Shown here one piece after another: positions 15,698 through 25,101 of a DNA stretch of 64,000 bases (position 1 is its first letter; each line of letters opens with the position of its first letter). The stretch spans positions 558,001 to 622,000 of the forward strand of contig NZ_CAXBGN010000003.1 of NCBI RefSeq assembly GCF_963975415.1, in the 5' to 3' direction. The translations under genes and the position numbers were made by a program. The notes under the pieces are model-generated. The model did no database searches, was not told where the DNA came from, and saw nothing but the letters and a program-made list of their open reading frames with translations. The DNA is from Kriegella sp963975415 (GTDB lineage: Bacteria > Bacteroidota > Bacteroidia > Flavobacteriales > Flavobacteriaceae).

Positions 15698-15937
15698 ATG
15701 CCAAATCCTAGAATAAAAAACGAAGCACAATATGAAGCCCTTCGTGATAAGGGGTACAGTAAAGAGAAATCAGCGCGTATCGCCAATACGCCAGATGCGG
15801 GAAAAAAAGGAGGAAAAGCCCAGCCTTATGAAGAATGGACCAAAAATGAACTTTATGACCAGGCAAAAAATGTAGGGATAGAGGGTAGATCAAAAATGAA
15901 CAAAAAAGAACTTATTGAAGCATTACGCAACAATTAA
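15698..15937 (+). CDS. Small basic protein with Rho-N/SAP-like C-terminal helices
   Basis: A 79-residue protein. The N-terminal half MPNPRIKNEAQYEALRDKG resembles the short stress-associated family seen beside Ku/ligase and catalase genes. The C-terminal WTKNELYDQAKNVGIEGRSKM...ELIEAL is a helix-extended-loop-helix of Rho termination factor N-terminal type, likely nucleic-acid binding. It is 24 bp upstream of the AI-2E-type permease gene. Probably a small DNA-associated stress protein; function unproven. Confidence 0.75.
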   Translation: MPNPRIKNEAQYEALRDKGYSKEKSARIANTPDAGKKGGKAQPYEEWTKNELYDQAKNVGIEGRSKMNKKELIEALRNN

Positions 15938-15961
15938 AATAACTAAAGGCGGGCCCCAACT

Positions 15962-16978
15962 ATGAACTTCATTAATCCAAAAGTCATTCGACAACTTTTT
16001 GTGTTGTTGCTAATTCTAATTTTGGGGGGCTTGATTTTCAATGCTATGCTCCCTTATCTTTCCGGTGTGTTAGGCGCCGTGACAATTTATGTGCTTTTAA
16101 GAAAACCGATGTCGAAATTGGTGAAAAAGGGGTGGAATGCAAATTTGGCCGCGAGTCTTTTATTGCTACTTTCCTTCATTTGTATTTTAGTGCCAGTTGC
16201 GGGAATCGTACTTCTTTTGGGAAACAAAGTTGGCGAGGCCGTTGATAATTCCGAGCGGGTGGTAAAGGCGGTAAAGCAGCAGCTGGGAATATGGGAAGAG
16301 CGTTTGGGTTACGACCTGTCTTCTCAAATTGATGTTTCGGGAATATCTTCGTGGCTTTCTACGAATTTACAAAGTTTGGCCGGGGGAACTTTCAATACCG
16401 TTATAGCCATAGGCATTATGTATTTTATGTTGTATTATATGCTGACGAACCGTCGCCAGTTACGAGAATCTTTGTTTGATTACATTCCGGTTGCGAAAGA
16501 TAACCTACAGCTTATAGGCCAAGAGATACGGGCCATGGTGCGATCTAACGCACTTGGCATACCGTTGGTTGCAATAGCACAGGGTGTTGTCGGTTTGGTA
16601 GGTTTACTCATCTTTGGGATTAAAGAACCCTTTTTCTGGGCCGTTATTATAACTATTGGTTCTATGGTGCCTTTTGTTGGGGCCATGCTCGGTATTGTCC
16701 CCGTATTTATTCTAACAATTTCTAATGGCGATATCTTTCAAGCATGGGCAATTTTGTTATATGGTATTATTATCGTCGGTTCTACCGATAACGTTTTTAG
16801 AATGTACGCACTCAAAAGGTTAGATAATGTTCATCCTTTAATTACCATAATTGGCGTGGTTGTAGGTGTGCCGATATTTGGTTTTATCGGTTTGATTTTT
16901 GGTCCCTTGCTGATAAGTCTATTTCTCGTTGTTGTGAAAATCTATAAGAGTGAATACGGGAAAGGAGATGCTTTTTGA
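15962..16978 (+). CDS. AI-2E-family (PerM-like) transporter
   Basis: A 338-residue integral membrane protein of the AI-2E/PerM family. Visible features are paired N-terminal membrane segments, a soluble amphipathic linker (about 80-140) and the family signature GIPLVAIAQGVVGLVGLLIFGI followed by GSMVPFVGAMLGIVP. Members include putative exporters and sodium/proton antiporters, so the substrate is open. It follows the Rho-N-like gene closely and sits among stress genes. Confidence 0.88.
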   Translation: MNFINPKVIRQLFVLLLILILGGLIFNAMLPYLSGVLGAVTIYVLLRKPMSKLVKKGWNANLAASLLLLLSFICILVPVAGIVLLLGNKVGEAVDNSERVVKAVKQQLGIWEERLGYDLSSQIDVSGISSWLSTNLQSLAGGTFNTVIAIGIMYFMLYYMLTNRRQLRESLFDYIPVAKDNLQLIGQEIRAMVRSNALGIPLVAIAQGVVGLVGLLIFGIKEPFFWAVIITIGSMVPFVGAMLGIVPVFILTISNGDIFQAWAILLYGIIIVGSTDNVFRMYALKRLDNVHPLITIIGVVVGVPIFGFIGLIFGPLLISLFLVVVKIYKSEYGKGDAF

Positions 16979-17174
16979 AGAAGATCGACTTTAAATGTAC
17001 CCATCCAAATTCTGCTTCATTGTATTTTCTTTTTAGACTTCAGTGCAAACGCATTAATATAAAAAGGTATTGGGTCAACCGTTGGTTTAAACAATATGTA
17101 ATATCGTTAATAGATTACCAAATCAGCGGCTTTCTAAAAACAATAGTTCTAGAAGGTCATGAGAAAAAAAGATA

Positions 17175-17783
17175 ATGACAGAAGAAGAACAAATTCGATT
17201 AAGCAATATTGCAGATACGCAGTATGAGATATTTGCTTTGTTGAAACAACGTTATAGTCCACGAACGTTTAAGGATGAATCGATACAGAAAGAACACCTG
17301 AGACAACTTTTTGAAGCCGTACGATGGTCTGCTAGTTGTTACAATATTCAGCCTTGGCGGTTTATTTATGCAGAAAGAGGCTCTGAGGCATATGATAAAA
17401 TAGCGGAATGTCTGAGTGAAGGCAATAAAAAATGGGCATCCTTTGCCCCCTTACTTTTATTGAGTGTTTACAAGGTTAAAATGGAAGGCGGGAACGAAAA
17501 TTTTCACGCACTGCATGATTTGGGCTTGAGTCTTGGAAACATGACGGTTCAAGCCCAGTATTTGGGTATTGCCCTGCACCACATGGCAGGGATTGACCGC
17601 AAGGCCGCTGATGAAGTCTTTGATATTCCTGAAGGATTTCAAGTATGCACGGCAATCGCGCTTGGTTACTTCGGTGGAGAACTTGATAAATTGCCTATAG
17701 ATTTACAAGAAAAAGAAAAAGCGACGAGAGAACGAATGACTCAGACCGATTTTGCTTTTGAAAATAATTGGAAACTCCATTGA
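17175..17783 (+). CDS. Nitroreductase-family FMN oxidoreductase
   Basis: A 202-residue cytoplasmic protein. The N-terminal KQRYSPRTFKDE and RWSASCYNIQPWRFIYA motifs are those of the FMN-binding nitroreductase fold, and HDLGLSLGNMTVQAQYLGIALHHMAG matches the dimer-interface helices. The family reduces nitro compounds, quinones or flavins with NAD(P)H. It precedes an SLC13-type permease by 50 bp. Physiological substrate unknown. Confidence 0.9.
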   Translation: MTEEEQIRLSNIADTQYEIFALLKQRYSPRTFKDESIQKEHLRQLFEAVRWSASCYNIQPWRFIYAERGSEAYDKIAECLSEGNKKWASFAPLLLLSVYKVKMEGGNENFHALHDLGLSLGNMTVQAQYLGIALHHMAGIDRKAADEVFDIPEGFQVCTAIALGYFGGELDKLPIDLQEKEKATRERMTQTDFAFENNWKLH

Positions 17784-17833
17784 ACTTTCCATTGAACTTT
17801 CAGATTTGATGCATGTTTTGAGCGCAACTACCT

Positions 17834-19657
17834 ATGGAATTGAATATTATTTTAGTATTTCTGGTACTGCTGGTAACCGTAGTGCTTTTTGCTTTGGAAA
17901 TATTTCCGGTAGACAAGGTTGCTTTTTTTATAATAGTATCCTTGGCTTTGTTGGGTTTGGTTTCCCCTGAGGAAGCGATTAGCGGTTTTTCGAACAGTGC
18001 GACCATAGCCGTCTTGGCATTAATGATGTTGGCTATAGCCATGGAAGAAAATGGGGTGATTAATTGGCTAACCTCGGGAATGGGAAAAATAAAGGCATTA
18101 CCACTGTATTTTATGGCTCCTGTTTTTATGATTGTAACGGCAGGTATCTCTGCTTTTATAAGTACCACGGCGGTGGTCATTGTTTTTATTAAAATTATCA
18201 ATCAACTATCGGAAAAATTCAATATTTCACAATCTAAATTACTGCTTCCGATTTCTTTTGCGGGTATTATCGGTGGGTCATGTACCTTGATGGGTACTTC
18301 GACCAATTTGATCGTTAATTCAGTAGCAAAAGATTTAGGGGCTGACAAGTTGGGTTTTTTTGAATTTACGATGCTAGGGCTCGTCTTTCTTTCTGTTGCT
18401 ATAGTATACCTTACATTGGCGCTTCGATGGTTGCCTTGGGGAAAGAATAAAAGCCTACGGGAAGATTATAATATCAATAATTATATTACCAATATTTTAA
18501 TCAAAGAGGGGTCGAAATTGATAGGCAAAAAAATAGAGGAAACCTTTTTTTATGAGCATCCCGAAATTTCGCTTCTAAAGCTTACCCGCAATAATAAGGC
18601 GCATAATTCCCCGGGAAAGTATATTACATTGGTGAAAGATGACGAACTTCTCGTCATGTGTGATTTACAGAATTTATCGCGATTGCACGAATCTGAAAAT
18701 CTTGGTATAAACGAAAATGACTATTTGATTAGTCAACAAACAGAGGAAGGTGAGGGTATAACATCGAAGTCATCGGAATTGGACGAACGTGTTTTTATTG
18801 AGCTACTCATGCTGCCGGGAGCTTCCCTTTTAGGAAAAACTTTGGGCAACTTGAGACGCTATATGTTACACGATGCCATACCCATTGCGATTAAAAAACG
18901 GAAAACCTTGACTAAAATCGGTGAAAGACTGGTGCGCAGCAATACAAATAGCTTGGTATTAAAGCCCGGTGATCGTTTGTTGGTAGAAGTGGAAAAACAA
19001 AACCTTCAGGCTCTTGAGGCAATGGAAAACGTGGTTTTGTTACAGTCGTTCGACTCAGTTAGTAGGTTGTCTTCTTTTAAGAGGTACTTTTCCCTGCTAG
19101 TTTTAATATTGGTCGTTGCCTTGGCGGCTACGGGTGTACTCTCGATAATGGTAAGTGCCCTGGCCGGGGTTTGTCTGTTACTATTGACTAATAATTTAGA
19201 TTTGAACGTTGTTTATAAAAAGGTCAACTGGCAGATCTTCTTTTTATTGGCAGGTATGATACCGCTGGGGATTGCCATGCACAATACCGGCGCCGATATG
19301 TGGGTCTCTTCAAAATTGCTGGGATTTTTAGAGGGCCAATCGAATATCGTGATAATCGGAACCCTGTTTTTAGTTACTATGGTAATGAGCGGGGTAGTCA
19401 GCAATAATGCTACTGCCATTATCATGACACCCATAGCCATTGCTGTCGCACAAGGTTTGAAACTTGATTTTAAACCCTTCATATTGGCGGTGATGTTCGC
19501 AGCTAATTTTAGCTTTTTCACTCCCGTAGGATATCAAACCAACGCCTTGATATACGGGTTGGGAAATTATAAATTTCAACACTTTTTATTAATTGGAGGA
19601 ATACTTTCCTTGATTCTTTGGGTAATGGGAACACTCCTTCTAACTAAACTTTTATAA
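17834..19657 (+). CDS. SLC13/DASS-type permease with internal TrkA-C (RCK-C) domains
   Basis: A 607-residue transporter. Membrane segments flank two soluble RCK-C domains, roughly residues 205-300 (IKEGSKLIGKKIEETFF) and 315-395 (LPGASLLGKTLGNLRRY), which bind small regulatory ligands in related proteins. The first half has GGSCTLMGTSTNLIVN and the second SGVVSNNATAIIMTPIA with PVGYQTNALIYG, the conserved SNT/TNL-type substrate loops of divalent anion symporters. Likely substrates are dicarboxylates or sulfate taken up with sodium. The mscS-like gene follows 1 bp after its stop, so both are likely one transcript. Confidence 0.9.
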   Translation: MELNIILVFLVLLVTVVLFALEIFPVDKVAFFIIVSLALLGLVSPEEAISGFSNSATIAVLALMMLAIAMEENGVINWLTSGMGKIKALPLYFMAPVFMIVTAGISAFISTTAVVIVFIKIINQLSEKFNISQSKLLLPISFAGIIGGSCTLMGTSTNLIVNSVAKDLGADKLGFFEFTMLGLVFLSVAIVYLTLALRWLPWGKNKSLREDYNINNYITNILIKEGSKLIGKKIEETFFYEHPEISLLKLTRNNKAHNSPGKYITLVKDDELLVMCDLQNLSRLHESENLGINENDYLISQQTEEGEGITSKSSELDERVFIELLMLPGASLLGKTLGNLRRYMLHDAIPIAIKKRKTLTKIGERLVRSNTNSLVLKPGDRLLVEVEKQNLQALEAMENVVLLQSFDSVSRLSSFKRYFSLLVLILVVALAATGVLSIMVSALAGVCLLLLTNNLDLNVVYKKVNWQIFFLLAGMIPLGIAMHNTGADMWVSSKLLGFLEGQSNIVIIGTLFLVTMVMSGVVSNNATAIIMTPIAIAVAQGLKLDFKPFILAVMFAANFSFFTPVGYQTNALIYGLGNYKFQHFLLIGGILSLILWVMGTLLLTKLL

Positions 19658-19658
19658 C

Positions 19659-20570
19659 ATGAGTATTATATTACAGAACAAATTTTCGGTTGAAGATGCC
19701 ATTGGAAAACTGTGGGACAAATTGGACGGTTGGCTTGATGCCATTATTCTCAAGCTCCCTAATATAGTGATGGCCATATTGGTAATGATCCTTTTTTATT
19801 TTATTGCGAAGGGAGTTCGTAATCTTTTACGCAAATTTCTGCTCCATCGGATTAGTCAAGTTTCCATTCAAGACATTATTGCCAAGGTAGTTTTTCTAAT
19901 TGTAATTTTGGTGGGCTTCTTTATCGCTTTGGGGGTGCTCGAACTGGACAAGGTGCTTACCAGTATCTTAGCGGGTGCCGGTGTAATAGGCCTGGCCATT
20001 GGTCTTGCCCTGCAGGGAACATTAAGCAATACCTTTGGAGGCTTGATACTTTCCTTTATGCCAAGATTGAATATTGACGATTATATTGAAACCGAGGGTA
20101 CTTCGGGTTTTGTTTCGGAGATTAGTCTTCGAAATATTGTTATCCGCAGACCCGACAATAACTATGTTATTGTTCCGAATTCAAAATTTGTCGATGGTTC
20201 TTTTGTTAATTATTCGGTAAGCGATAGAAGTAGGATCGCGGTTACTTGCGGAGTTGGTTACGAGAGTAACCTGCAAGAGGTGGAAGATTTAGTGGTAAGC
20301 ATTATTGCCGAGAACTTCGAACAAAAGGATGGGGAAGAAGTAGAGTTCTTTTTTACGGAGTTTGGTGACAGTTCCATTAATTTTATGACCCGATTTTGGA
20401 TAGATATGGTAAAAAGTAAACAAGAGCATACCGCTAGGCATAAAGCTGTAAAGTTGATCAAGAGTAATTTCGATGCTAAAGGAATCAATATTCCTTTCCC
20501 TATCAGAACCCTGGATTTTGGAAAGAACAACTTACAACTGGTGACACAAGATAAGAACGGTGAATCTTAA
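19659..20570 (+). CDS. Small-conductance mechanosensitive channel (MscS family)
   Basis: A 303-residue channel of MscS length. Membrane segments precede the pore helix LTSILAGAGVIGLAIGLALQGTLSN, followed by the beta domain with FMPRLNIDDYIE and RRPDNNYVIVPNSKFVDG. The C-terminal part is alpha/beta and cytosolic. It releases solutes during osmotic downshock. Its start follows the permease stop after one base, so translation is probably coupled. A strong terminator lies 31 bp past its stop. Confidence 0.93.
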   Translation: MSIILQNKFSVEDAIGKLWDKLDGWLDAIILKLPNIVMAILVMILFYFIAKGVRNLLRKFLLHRISQVSIQDIIAKVVFLIVILVGFFIALGVLELDKVLTSILAGAGVIGLAIGLALQGTLSNTFGGLILSFMPRLNIDDYIETEGTSGFVSEISLRNIVIRRPDNNYVIVPNSKFVDGSFVNYSVSDRSRIAVTCGVGYESNLQEVEDLVVSIIAENFEQKDGEEVEFFFTEFGDSSINFMTRFWIDMVKSKQEHTARHKAVKLIKSNFDAKGINIPFPIRTLDFGKNNLQLVTQDKNGES

Positions 20571-20600
20571 ATAGATAATACGACCATTCATTATTCGGCA

Positions 20601-20629
20601 ACCCATAAGAAGTTTCTTATGGGTTTTTT
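20601..20629. terminator. Bidirectional terminator between mscS-like and small minus-strand gene
   Basis: An 11-bp perfect stem ACCCATAAGAA (20601-20611) / TTCTTATGGGT (20614-20624) with a 2-base minimal loop, followed by TTTTTT on the + strand. It overlaps the final codons of the convergent 68-residue gene. Confidence 0.85.
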
Positions 20630-20823
20630 GTGGGAGCTTCAAAAAATATGCCCGAAACCACTATCCCTATGATTACTATCAGTAATAATACAACAATAAT
20701 GAGGGTGCCCGATTTGGTAATATTATTTTTTTGAAAAATGTAGTTGCGGGTGCTTTTTCTTTCTTCTTTGACCAGCTCCGTGTCAAAATCATTTTCTTTT
20801 TTGTCTCTGTTCTGGGTGTTCAT
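20617..20823 (-). CDS. Small single-pass membrane protein
   Basis: A 68-residue ORF with a charged N-terminal half (many Lys, Glu, Asp) and one clear membrane segment, TLIIVVLLLIVIIGIVVSGIFF, ending near the C-terminus. No family recognised. Its 3' end overlaps the mscS terminator. The strong membrane segment and lack of an opposing gene support it being real. Confidence 0.6.
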   Translation of the reverse strand: MNTQNRDKKENDFDTELVKEERKSTRNYIFQKNNITKSGTLIIVVLLLIVIIGIVVSGIFFEAPTKNP

Positions 20824-21166
20824 TTTTTAAATGTTTTAAGTTAGACTATCGAATCACGTATTGATGCGATTTTTAATTTCAAGAAATCGATACTTCGCCT
20901 TGCAAAAGTTTATTTCAGCTGTTCAGCTTTTGAACTTTCTGTTTCGAAATATCAATACTCTTTTCAATTTTTCAAGATAGGTTCTCCATACCTATTGGTC
21001 TGCCCCGATAAAGAAAAATAATAGCGTAAATGATTCGGCTATAATTGATAGATGTGCATCGAACGTGTTAACTATGTTTTCTTTTAAGCGCAATTTTTTT
21101 TGAAGTAAATGGTAGTTTTAATAGGTGTTCAAATAAAAACATATTCCCCCGCAATACTGAATCGAA
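20824..21166. other. Gene-free stretch between divergent genes
   Basis: This 343-bp AT-rich stretch separates a minus-strand small gene from topoisomerase IB. I see no ORF with protein-like composition, RNA gene or strong repeat; it presumably holds the two promoters. Confidence 0.5.
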
Positions 21167-22249
21167 ATGACTGCTAAAACAACGCGCAAAGAATTTCTAA
21201 ACCAATTGATGACCGAACCTGAACGTGTCGTAAGTCAGCTTAACCTTGTTTATGTCGATGATAAAAAATTGTGCATAAGTCGTTTGCGCGATGGGGATGA
21301 ATTTGTTTATAAGCTTAAAAATAAGCCGGTCAAAGATAAGAGGCAGCTTGAACGTATCGAAAACTTGGTTATTCCTCCCGCATGGGAAAAAGTAAGGATA
21401 ACGCACTTACCAAGCGGACACTTGCAGGCTGTAGGAAGAGACGATAAAAACCGCAAACAATATAAGTACCACGCCAATTGGGTTAAGATTAGAAATCAAA
21501 CGAAATTTTATAAAATGGCTCAATTCGGTCAACATTTACCGAAAATACGAAAGCAGGTAGATTCCGATTTAGATCAAAAAGGTTGGCCTAGCTCCAAAGT
21601 GGTTGCATTGGTAGTTCGTCTTATGGAAGAAACCCATATCAGAATAGGCAACGTTCAATATGCCAAGCGTAATAAATCGTATGGCCTTTCAACTTTACGA
21701 AAGCGACATGTAAATCTTCATAAAAATAAACTCAAGTTCGAATTCGTAGGCAAGAAAGGTAAAAAACATAGCGTGACCGTTCGCAATAAAAAGCTGATAC
21801 GATTGGTCAGTCGTTGTGAAGAGATACCAGGCTGGGAACTTTTTCAATATTATGACAGTGAAGGCAATAAACAACAGCTCGATAGTTCAATGGTAAATGA
21901 ATATTTGCATGCTGTGAGTGGACAGTTCTTTACCGCAAAAGATTTTCGGACTTGGGCCGCATCGGTGGTGTTTTTTGATACTTTAATTGATTTAGGTTAT
22001 GAACCGAATCCTGAAAAAAACCATAAAAATATTTTGTTGGGATTTGATAATGCGGCTGCGGCACTTGGCAACACCAGAAACGTATGCCGCAAGTATTATG
22101 TTCATCCTTATTTGGTTTCCAAATATGAAGATGGTTCTATAAAAAAGTACTTTTCCTTAATCGCAAACGATACAAGCACTGCGGCGTATTTTACTCCAAC
22201 CGAAAGGGCTATGCTCAAAATTATGGAATCCTATAGACCTAAACTGTAA
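21167..22249 (+). CDS. DNA topoisomerase IB (poxvirus/bacterial type)
   Basis: A 360-residue enzyme of the short bacterial topoisomerase IB family. N-terminal DNA-binding part: RIENLVIPPAWEKVRI and HLQAVGRDDKNRKQYKYH. Catalytic domain: MEETHIRIGN and YGLSTLRKRHV (Arg/Lys catalytic residues), KDFRTWAASV, and the nucleophile Tyr at 310 or 311 in CRKYYVHP. It relaxes positive and negative supercoils by a 3'-phosphotyrosine intermediate without ATP. It is monocistronic in a stress-type neighbourhood, as is common in Flavobacteriia. Confidence 0.95.
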   Translation: MTAKTTRKEFLNQLMTEPERVVSQLNLVYVDDKKLCISRLRDGDEFVYKLKNKPVKDKRQLERIENLVIPPAWEKVRITHLPSGHLQAVGRDDKNRKQYKYHANWVKIRNQTKFYKMAQFGQHLPKIRKQVDSDLDQKGWPSSKVVALVVRLMEETHIRIGNVQYAKRNKSYGLSTLRKRHVNLHKNKLKFEFVGKKGKKHSVTVRNKKLIRLVSRCEEIPGWELFQYYDSEGNKQQLDSSMVNEYLHAVSGQFFTAKDFRTWAASVVFFDTLIDLGYEPNPEKNHKNILLGFDNAAAALGNTRNVCRKYYVHPYLVSKYEDGSIKKYFSLIANDTSTAAYFTPTERAMLKIMESYRPKL

Positions 22250-22385
22250 GTGCCGCATCAAATGGAGCAATAATTTGATTTTTCGAATAAACCTGGCAAC
22301 GATACTTCCCTTAATTTTAAAAATGTAGGATGTAATGCGATGAGCATCCAAAAAAAAGTTGATCGCTAATTAAAAACGCAATATA

Positions 22386-22835
22386 ATGAGTACTTATACA
22401 GAAATAGTTGGAGAGAAACTGAATGCGCTGCTAGCAAAAACTTATGATGCCGAGAAGGGTTTCAAAAAGGCTTCTGAAAATGCCAAGAGCTTTGATTTAA
22501 TAGCTTATTTTAAAAAGAAGGCGATTGAGCGTAGCAATTTTGCACACAACCTTAGAAGTGAAATTCAAAATTTCGGACAGGAAATAGAAGAGGGGGGAAG
22601 CGTAGAGGGTGCGATGCACCGTACTTGGATGGATATAGAAGCATTCTTCTCATCAGACAATGATGAATCAATGTTGACGGCTGCCATTGCCGGAGAGAAA
22701 TCGGCTATTGAAGAGTATGATGATGTGCTCAAAGAGATCAATTTACCACCGAGCACGGCTACCTTGCTTGCACAGCAACGAAATCAGATAGCGAGTGACT
22801 TGAATACTATTAAAAGGTTGGAAGATGCCTCTTGA
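22386..22835 (+). CDS. PA2169/DUF2383-family four-helix-bundle protein (second copy)
   Basis: A 149-residue paralog of the gene at 14071-14532. Shared signatures are YTEIVGEKLNALLAKTYDAEKGF at the start, MHRTWMDIEAFF, and EEYDDVLKEINLP before the last helix. It stands alone, followed by a strong terminator. The duplicate suggests the two bundles respond to different signals; function unknown. Confidence 0.88.
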   Translation: MSTYTEIVGEKLNALLAKTYDAEKGFKKASENAKSFDLIAYFKKKAIERSNFAHNLRSEIQNFGQEIEEGGSVEGAMHRTWMDIEAFFSSDNDESMLTAAIAGEKSAIEEYDDVLKEINLPPSTATLLAQQRNQIASDLNTIKRLEDAS

Positions 22836-22880
22836 TGTATGCAACCAAAGCTGAAAATGCTTTTAGAAAATTTTCATTGA

Positions 22881-22912
22881 AAAAATGGCGCAAAAACTTT
22901 GCGCCATTTTTT
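22881..22912. terminator. Strong bidirectional terminator
   Basis: A 14-bp perfect stem AAAAATGGCGCAAA (22881-22894) / TTTGCGCCATTTTT (22898-22911) with a 3-base loop and T/A-tracts on both strands. It lies between the + strand PA2169-type gene and the minus-strand AraC gene and can serve both. Confidence 0.88.
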
Positions 22913-22964
22913 AGTGCGTTGAAAGCACAATAAATTCGTAGACCGAAGTAAAATTAAAACTTCA

Positions 22965-23996
22965 CTATTCTTCCGATCCTTTATTGATTTGATTGTAGTA
23001 TTCTTTTGGGGAAACCCCATACCGTTTCTTAAATAATTTGGAGAAATAACTTCTAGAATTGATACCTATTTTGTAGCTAATTTGAGTAATATTCATGTCG
23101 GTGTTCTCGAGTAGTTCTTTCGCTTTTTCTATTCTAAAGTTACGTATATACTCATTGACCGAAGTTTTATAAAGCCTTTTGAACCCTTGCTGTAACGTGT
23201 TTTGGTTAAGGCCAACTCTTTTGGCAATAGTAACTATATTGTCCATTTGGTCTAACTCCGATTTAATGATTTCTGCCGCATTTTCAATTTTATCAAGTGT
23301 TGCTTTTCGTGTAATCTTATGATTTCCCGTTCCGTTAAGGTCATCTAGATATTGTTGCAATTGGTGCGATAGTATTTCGTATGCTTTGCCTTCTTGATAT
23401 ACGACTTTCATAAAATCTAAAAGGTCACATTCGGTAAACTCTTCTAGATATTTAGCTATATCGAGGCTATAGTATTCCTTATGGTAAAAACTTTGGGTGC
23501 CATTTAGGTCCCTGAACAGGGTCATGAGGTCATCATTCATGTCGGCCAGAAAATCACTTATTTTTTCTTCGAATAATTTTCTATTGATTTCAAGGCTGTA
23601 AACGCAAATGGGTTCGTTGGCGGGAAAGGTAAAGGTGTGATTGTCTTGGGGCGTACTCGCTAAAATGACACTCTCTAATCGCTGAATTTCATGTGTCTCG
23701 TCAGAGGTTTCGAATGTGTGAAAAATAGTAGATTCGCGGTTGAACAATAATTTAAGGGGGTGAACTAATCCTTTCTGGTATTCGAGTACAAGCTCTTCAT
23801 TCAGTAAAAAATCAAATTCCAGCACTCCGATTCCATGGGTGAAATGGGTGCCTTTTATGAATCCGGAACCCAGTTTTTTCGGTAGGCGAATACAATATTC
23901 ATTCTCCGATTCTTCATAATCATTCTTCAATTTTTTGGCCAAATCGCAGAAAATATGCGCTATGGTCGAATCGTGTAGTTCTATGGTAAGACTCAT
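22965..23996 (-). CDS. AraC-family transcriptional regulator
   Basis: A 343-residue regulator with an N-terminal sensor domain (roughly 1-220) containing IKGTHFTHGIGVLEFDFLLNEELVL and a C-terminal AraC-type HTH pair (about 240-338): IVTIAKRVGLNQNTLQQGFKRLY and ITQISYKIGINSRSYFSKLFKKRYGVSP. The N-terminal part resembles the other AraC gene at 29682-30707 in the same spot (IKGQTFKGGLSYLEFDMVFSEDFVL), so the two are paralogs. It is divergent from the small stress genes at 24282-24662 and may control them. Ligand unknown. Confidence 0.9.
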   Translation of the reverse strand: MSLTIELHDSTIAHIFCDLAKKLKNDYEESENEYCIRLPKKLGSGFIKGTHFTHGIGVLEFDFLLNEELVLEYQKGLVHPLKLLFNRESTIFHTFETSDETHEIQRLESVILASTPQDNHTFTFPANEPICVYSLEINRKLFEEKISDFLADMNDDLMTLFRDLNGTQSFYHKEYYSLDIAKYLEEFTECDLLDFMKVVYQEGKAYEILSHQLQQYLDDLNGTGNHKITRKATLDKIENAAEIIKSELDQMDNIVTIAKRVGLNQNTLQQGFKRLYKTSVNEYIRNFRIEKAKELLENTDMNITQISYKIGINSRSYFSKLFKKRYGVSPKEYYNQINKGSEE

Positions 23997-24281
23997 TGGT
24001 CGATGGTCGTTTTACATTTAATTGATACCCGTACTTGTTGGCTAGTATAAAGGTGCGAAACGATAGCTGGTGTTCGTACCAAGTTGTTGACAAAAACGCT
24101 CAAGCAATATAATAGTGCCTGCTGAAAAATCCAAGAACGGCTATTTTTTACTATCTCACAAGAAAAATTCAAATGAGTTAACATCAAATTGGATGTGATC
24201 ATTAGCTATGGGATAAAAACAACATCTTTGATTCATATCATATAAATAATCACGAATTATAAACCACTTAAAAACAAAACT

Positions 24282-24443
24282 ATGCTACGTTGGACAGTTA
24301 CATTTATCATTTTGGCAATCATAGCCGCGGTTTTTGGCTTTGGAGGAATAGCCGAAGGTGCTGCAGATATTGCTAAAATATTATTTTACATATTTCTGGT
24401 GCTTCTGGTTGTATCGTTGATTACCGGAAGAAGAAAACTTTAA
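24282..24443 (+). CDS. DUF1328-family small membrane protein
   Basis: A 53-residue ORF, MLRWTVTFIILAIIAAVFGF then GGIAEGAADIAKILFYIFLV, ending GRRKL. This is the pattern of the YtjA/DUF1328 family: two membrane segments joined by an AE.A..AK turn. Function unknown but common in stress-inducible operons. It is followed after 24 bp by an acidic lipoprotein gene. Confidence 0.85.
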   Translation: MLRWTVTFIILAIIAAVFGFGGIAEGAADIAKILFYIFLVLLVVSLITGRRKL

Positions 24444-24467
24444 TAAATAATTTAAAATCCATAAAAA

Positions 24468-24662
24468 ATGAAACGAGCAGTTTATATATTTCTATTTGCG
24501 CTAATGACTTCAATGTCATTATCGACATTTACAAGTTGTAGAGAGGATAAAAAAGATGCCGGAGACCAAATCGAGGACGCTGTAGATGATGCAGGCGATA
24601 AAATTGAGGAAGGTGTCGAAGAAATTGAAGATGAAATCGATGATGCCACCGATGATAATTGA
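24468..24662 (+). CDS. Small acidic lipoprotein
   Basis: A 64-residue protein with a signal peptide and lipobox-like FTSC at about residue 23. The mature part is almost entirely Asp/Glu/Lys in a repeating heptad-like pattern (DAVDDAGDKIEEGVEEIEDEI), predicted to be an amphipathic acidic helix. Small lipoproteins of this type are frequent in flavobacterial stress clusters. Partner unknown. Confidence 0.75.
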   Translation: MKRAVYIFLFALMTSMSLSTFTSCREDKKDAGDQIEDAVDDAGDKIEEGVEEIEDEIDDATDDN

Positions 24663-24762
24663 TGGATGCCAGCAGAGAAAAAAGATTAAAAAGTAAAGGG
24701 GAGGCAATTTCTTAGGAGTGGGTTTGCCTTTTACTGAAAACTCAATATGTAAAAATTTAGAT

Positions 24763-25101
24763 ATGGATAATAAGTTTCCGAAACATGAAAAAAATTTAAT
24801 AGAAAAATATCAGGATAAAGGTTATACTGCCAACTTCTATTTTAAATCTGGGAAGTTGGTGGCGTCTGAAAGCAAAGTTGAGTTTTCGCCCAAGGAAGTA
24901 TATATTACTGGGGAGCATAGGTATGAGGGCATGAGCAATCCGTCTGATCTGTCGATATTATACGTATTAAAAACGGAAAATGGCGAAAAAGGAACTTTTT
25001 TGCAGGCTTACGGCCCCAATGCCGATCCAGAAGCAGCATCTTTTTTTAAGGAAATTCCCGAAGAAAATATTTCCGATAAGGCCGATTTGAATTTAAAATA
25101 A
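24763..25101 (+). CDS. Small conserved protein resembling the family mislabelled as PRPP synthetase
   Basis: The start at 24763 gives 112 residues; an upstream in-frame GTG at 24718 looks less natural. The core LIEKYQDKGYTANFYFKSGKL...EVYITGEHRYEGMSNPSD...GTFLQAYGP recalls a short Bacteroidota family often labelled phosphoribosylpyrophosphate synthetase without any catalytic motif. It has no signal peptide. I infer no enzymatic function. It follows the small lipoprotein gene by 100 bp. Confidence 0.6.
   Translation: MDNKFPKHEKNLIEKYQDKGYTANFYFKSGKLVASESKVEFSPKEVYITGEHRYEGMSNPSDLSILYVLKTENGEKGTFLQAYGPNADPEAASFFKEIPEENISDKADLNLK

Noticed and set aside
16975..17175. 66-codon ORF between the AI-2E-type permease and nitroreductase genes
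   Set aside because: Composition is basic and irregular, no family or membrane pattern is visible, and it merely fills a 196-bp spacer.
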